From Candidatus Zixiibacteriota bacterium (GTDB lineage: Bacteria > Zixibacteria > MSB-5A5 > GN15 > FEB-12): 9,371 nt of DNA. Below the pieces are notes generated by a model. The model was not told where the DNA came from. It made no database searches and worked only from the letters and a program-made list of their open reading frames with translations. Of this stretch, positions 7,091-9,371 are shown piece after piece (position 1 is the first letter of the stretch; every line of letters starts with the position of its first letter). Both the position numbers and the translations under genes were made by a program. The stretch lies in the NCBI GenBank assembly GCA_022564135.1, contig JADFLZ010000055.1:1-9371 (forward strand), given 5' to 3'.

Positions 7091-7372
7091 TTGATCACTG
7101 TCACCCTGAAAGTAAAACTGGATTTACCCGGTGTTAATTCACTCAAAGAGAAAAGAAGAATAATAAAATCTATCATGGCGCGTTTAAGAAACAAATTTAA
7201 TATTTCTATATCCGAAGTAGCCGAGCAGGACTTTCACCGGACAGCTGTTATCGGAGCAGCTATCGTGACCAATGATTCTGCCTTTGGTAATTCTGTTTTA
7301 TCAAAAGTAGTCAGTCAGCTTGAACTATCCAGAGACGCCGTTTTATTGGATTACACGATCGAAACTTATTAA
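7091..7372 (+). CDS. ylxP: DUF503 / YlxP family protein, TTG start
   Basis: A 93-residue member of DUF503, a small alpha/beta protein family often found between infB and rbfA; its role is not settled, and a link to ribosome or RNA work is inferred from location only. Family hallmarks are visible: an N-terminal strand TVTLKVKLDLPGV, then SLKEKRRIIKSIMARLRNKFNISISEVAEQD, then a strand and final helix. The start is TTG at 7091: an in-frame TAA at 7079-7081 excludes anything upstream, and the resulting N-terminus matches relatives. The ATG at 7081 is in another frame. No Shine-Dalgarno is evident, and the gap from infB is 20 bases. The last codons (ETY, TAA) form the first copy of a 13-base tandem repeat leading into rbfA. 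Confidence 0.9.
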   Translation: MITVTLKVKLDLPGVNSLKEKRRIIKSIMARLRNKFNISISEVAEQDFHRTAVIGAAIVTNDSAFGNSVLSKVVSQLELSRDAVLLDYTIETY

Positions 7373-7399
7373 TGAAACTTACTGCTGAGACTTACTGAT
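7361..7399 (+). repeat. Three tandem imperfect 13-bp repeats at the ylxP/rbfA junction
   Basis: GAAACTTATTAAT (7361-7373), GAAACTTACTGCT (7374-7386) and GAGACTTACTGAT (7387-7399) are head-to-tail copies differing at few positions. The array covers the ylxP stop codon and the whole spacer and ends one base before the rbfA ATG. It also creates an eight-codon frame (7372-7398, MKLTAETY) whose ATG overlaps the ylxP TAA and whose TGA ends two bases before rbfA. It most likely arose by small tandem duplication. Confidence 0.8.
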
Positions 7400-7400
7400 T

Positions 7401-7757
7401 ATGAGACAGTTCAAACGTTCCACCAGACTTGGAGAGCAGATTCTCAGAGACCTGCCCGCGGCCATAGGCGATATCGTAAGCGATCGATTCAAAGGCTTGA
7501 TAACCTTTACAAAGGTCAGTCTTACAGATGATTTGCGCTACGCCACCGTCTATTATTCTTTTCTGGGAAAACCCGAAGAAAAAGAAAAACTTGAAGTCTA
7601 TTTTCAAAGAGAATGCCGCAGATTCAGAAGTTTGGTCGGTTCTCCATTGAACATAAAACATATTCCGGAGTTCTCGTTTAAATTCGATCCTTCAATTGAA
7701 GCAGGTCTCAGAATCGAGCAACTACTAAATGAAGTCAAAGACGATTTACAAAACTGA
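7401..7757 (+). CDS. rbfA: 30S ribosome-binding factor RbfA
   Basis: RbfA binds the 30S subunit near the 5' end of 16S rRNA and is needed for late processing and cold adaptation. The 118-residue product has the single KH-like domain of the family: the N-terminal helix FKRSTRLGEQILRDLPAAIGDIV, the strand RFKGLITFTKVSLTDDLRYATVYYSFLG, and the C-terminal part FQRECRRFRSLVGSPLNIKHIPEFSFKFDPSIEAGLRIEQLL, where the family has R..l...l.lr..Pel.F..D.s...g..i..LL. The ATG at 7401 follows the triplicated 13-base repeat and has no recognisable Shine-Dalgarno, so coupling to upstream translation is plausible. Its 3' end overlaps the next gene by 29 bases. Confidence 0.94.
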   Translation: MRQFKRSTRLGEQILRDLPAAIGDIVSDRFKGLITFTKVSLTDDLRYATVYYSFLGKPEEKEKLEVYFQRECRRFRSLVGSPLNIKHIPEFSFKFDPSIEAGLRIEQLLNEVKDDLQN

Positions 7758-8751
7758 TAGTTTAGAAATTGAGACTAACAGGCCATTTAAAGAAATAGGC
7801 CTGCTTATTGAGAGCGCCAAAAAACTCTTGGTCGTTTCGCATATCAATCCCGATGGCGACGCCCTGGGTACACAGCTGGCCTTTGCAGCCTATCTGAAAA
7901 GTCTGGGCAAAGAGGTGACGCTGGTCAGGGAAGAAGCCATTCCCGAGAGATATCAGTTCCTGCCCGGAATTGAGCAGATCCGGCCTATTGATGATATCAA
8001 AAACAGCCTGGACATTGATACTGTCATAGCGCTTGAATGCCCAAAACTCTCACGAGCCGGGGATATTATCAGCAGCCTCAGCGACGATATCAAAATTATC
8101 AATATTGACCATCATCAGGACAACGATAACTATGGGCAGGTCAAATGGATTGACAAAGATGCTTCATCGGTCGGCGAAATGGTCTATGAGTTATTTGAGT
8201 CTTTTCGCTACCAGATAGATGAAGAGACAGCTGTTCTGCTTTTTACGGCCATCCTGACAGATACCGGAAGATTCAGGTATGAATCAACTTCGGGCAGAAC
8301 AATGGAGATAGCCGGAAAATTGATTGAGGCCGGCGCTAATCCCAGAGATATTTGCGACAAAGTTTTTTATGATCTGCAGCCTGCTACCATCAAGCTGATA
8401 GGCAATGTCCTGAGCAATGCCGAATTTATTGATAATGGCAAAACCTGCCTGTTGTCGCTTACTAATGAAATACTGGAATCTGAAGAATATAGCGAAGCCG
8501 AAACTGAAGGCATTGCCGAGTACAGTTTGTATGGCAAAGGCGTGAAACTCGGAGTAACGTTTAAAGAACGAAGCGGAGGCATCACTCGTATTTCTCTTCG
8601 CTCGCGCGGTAATCCGAACGTGGCCAAGCTTGCTGCGGAATTCGGAGGCGGCGGGCATATTTGTGCCGCAGGCTGTTCGATTGATAAGCCTATGACAGAA
8701 GCAAAAAAAGAATTTCTACAAAAATTAAAAGAGTTTCAAGTTGAAGACTAG
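7729..8751 (+). CDS. nrnA: DHH/DHHA1 phosphoesterase, NrnA-like oligoribonuclease/pAp phosphatase
   Basis: The family degrades RNA fragments of a few nucleotides, and some members hydrolyse pAp or linear cyclic-dinucleotide products; the exact substrate here cannot be told from sequence. The 340 residues show DHH motif I HINPDGDALGT (38-48), motif II region VIALECP (99-105), motif III NIDHH (125-129), motif IV LTDTG (176-180) and the DHHA1 substrate-binding signature GGGGH (306-310). Metal-binding residues H38, D42, D44, D127, H128 and D178 are present. At motif II, where relatives usually have Asp, this protein has Glu103. The ATG at 7729 overlaps rbfA by 29 bases and is the only ATG before motif I. 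It lies between rbfA and truB, a common location for nrnA. Its stop overlaps truB by 11 bases. Confidence 0.9.
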   Translation: MKSKTIYKTDSLEIETNRPFKEIGLLIESAKKLLVVSHINPDGDALGTQLAFAAYLKSLGKEVTLVREEAIPERYQFLPGIEQIRPIDDIKNSLDIDTVIALECPKLSRAGDIISSLSDDIKIINIDHHQDNDNYGQVKWIDKDASSVGEMVYELFESFRYQIDEETAVLLFTAILTDTGRFRYESTSGRTMEIAGKLIEAGANPRDICDKVFYDLQPATIKLIGNVLSNAEFIDNGKTCLLSLTNEILESEEYSEAETEGIAEYSLYGKGVKLGVTFKERSGGITRISLRSRGNPNVAKLAAEFGGGGHICAAGCSIDKPMTEAKKEFLQKLKEFQVED

Positions 8752-9371
8752 TTCCACTCCATATAGCGGTATTCTCCTGCTCAATAAACAGCCGGGCATT
8801 ACCAGCCATGACGAGATTATGAACGTCCGCAATATTATCGGACAGAAACGGGTCGGCCATACCGGCACACTCGACCCGCAGGCCGAAGGGCTGCTGGTCA
8901 TCTGCATTGGCAGTGCCACCAAGATTGTTCAGTATCTCTCAAACTTCGACAAATCCTATGAGGCCGAAATCTATCTGGGCAAAAGTTCGACTACCTATGA
9001 CAGTGAAGGCGAAATCACAAGTGACATGCCTGAGGCTGCACCGGATTTTTCTGCCGAAGAGTTCTCAGAGATATTAGATGAATTCAGGGGCACTTTCACT
9101 CAAAAAGTGCCGGCCTATTCCGCTATCAGGATCAACGGTAAACATTTATATGAACTCGCCAGAGCAGGAAAAGAAGTGGAAAGACCGGAAAGACAGGTTA
9201 CAATATCAGAACTGGAAGTAATTTCTTACAATAAACCTCGTCTGACAATTCGGGTCTCCTGTTCAAAGGGAACCTACATTCGTACTCTGGCTGATGATAT
9301 CGGTAATAAATTAAAATGCGGAGCATATTTGTCTGCCTTGAAAAGAATCGGAGTAAACGGCCTGCTTTTAG
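8741..9371 (+). CDS. truB: tRNA pseudouridine(55) synthase TruB, 3' end outside window
   Basis: TruB converts U55 in the T loop of nearly all tRNAs to pseudouridine. 210 codons are visible before the window ends. Landmarks: YSGILLLNKQPGITSHD (8-24), catalytic motif GHTGTLDPQAEG (39-50) with the nucleophile Asp45, YDSEGEI, then QKVPAYSAIRINGKHLYELAR and CSKGTYIRTLADDIG, all conserved in the family. The start is taken as TTG at 8741 (TTG AAG ACT): an in-frame TAA at 8726-8728 excludes longer forms, there is no ATG before the conserved N-terminus, and AAAGAG at 8728-8733 gives a ribosome site seven bases away. The start overlaps the nrnA stop by 11 bases, implying coupling. Confidence 0.95.
   Translation, partial: MKTSSTPYSGILLLNKQPGITSHDEIMNVRNIIGQKRVGHTGTLDPQAEGLLVICIGSATKIVQYLSNFDKSYEAEIYLGKSSTTYDSEGEITSDMPEAAPDFSAEEFSEILDEFRGTFTQKVPAYSAIRINGKHLYELARAGKEVERPERQVTISELEVISYNKPRLTIRVSCSKGTYIRTLADDIGNKLKCGAYLSALKRIGVNGLLL

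Noticed and set aside
7081..7137. Short frame starting at ATG 7081 ahead of ylxP
   Set aside because: It is out of frame with the conserved DUF503 sequence, encodes 18 residues without similarity, and ends inside ylxP.

Overview
The window is a bacterial chromosome segment of moderate G+C. Its main content is a plus-strand housekeeping block for translation and RNA metabolism: proS, rimP, nusA, infB, a ylxP-like DUF503 gene, rbfA, a DHH/DHHA1 phosphoesterase (nrnA-like) and truB, which runs off the right edge. The order rimP-nusA-infB-(ylxP)-rbfA-(nrnA)-truB is the classic nusA/infB cluster. ProRS is the long bacterial form with a YbaK-like editing insertion. NusA has one AR-like helix-hairpin-helix repeat and a very acidic tail. 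These features, together with a GGATTCCCGC...GCGGGAATGACA type intergenic repeat, would fit an uncultivated FCB-group or Zixibacteria-like lineage, but that placement is a weak inference.

Left part (1-1059). A reading frame open across the whole left edge lies on the minus strand from 567 down to 1. It encodes a protein with an N-terminal SEC-C-type zinc motif followed by an HNH-like Cys/His array. Upstream of it on the same strand is a tRNA-Arg(CCG) gene (720-791). Between this minus-strand unit and proS lies a 268-base spacer holding a composite inverted-repeat element (about 915-1005), whose right end abuts a TATAAT box in front of proS.

Middle (1060-2870). proS is followed by two hairpins. 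The second is a textbook intrinsic terminator (2829-2855), so proS is probably its own transcription unit, or the terminator attenuates readthrough into the rimP operon.

Right part (2871-9371). rimP through truB are tightly packed, with gaps of 2 to 28 bases or overlaps of 11 and 29 bases, and look like one operon. RimP and RbfA mature the 30S subunit, NusA controls elongation, termination and antitermination, IF2 starts translation, the NrnA-like enzyme degrades very short RNAs or cyclic dinucleotide products, and TruB makes pseudouridine 55 in tRNA. ylxP and truB use TTG starts, and few of the genes have a strong Shine-Dalgarno sequence. A triplicated 13-base tandem repeat sits exactly at the ylxP/rbfA junction. 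I see no CRISPR array, transposase, integrase or phage gene. The parts least explained by known biology are the SEC-C/HNH-like gene next to the tRNA and the nested-hairpin repeat before proS.
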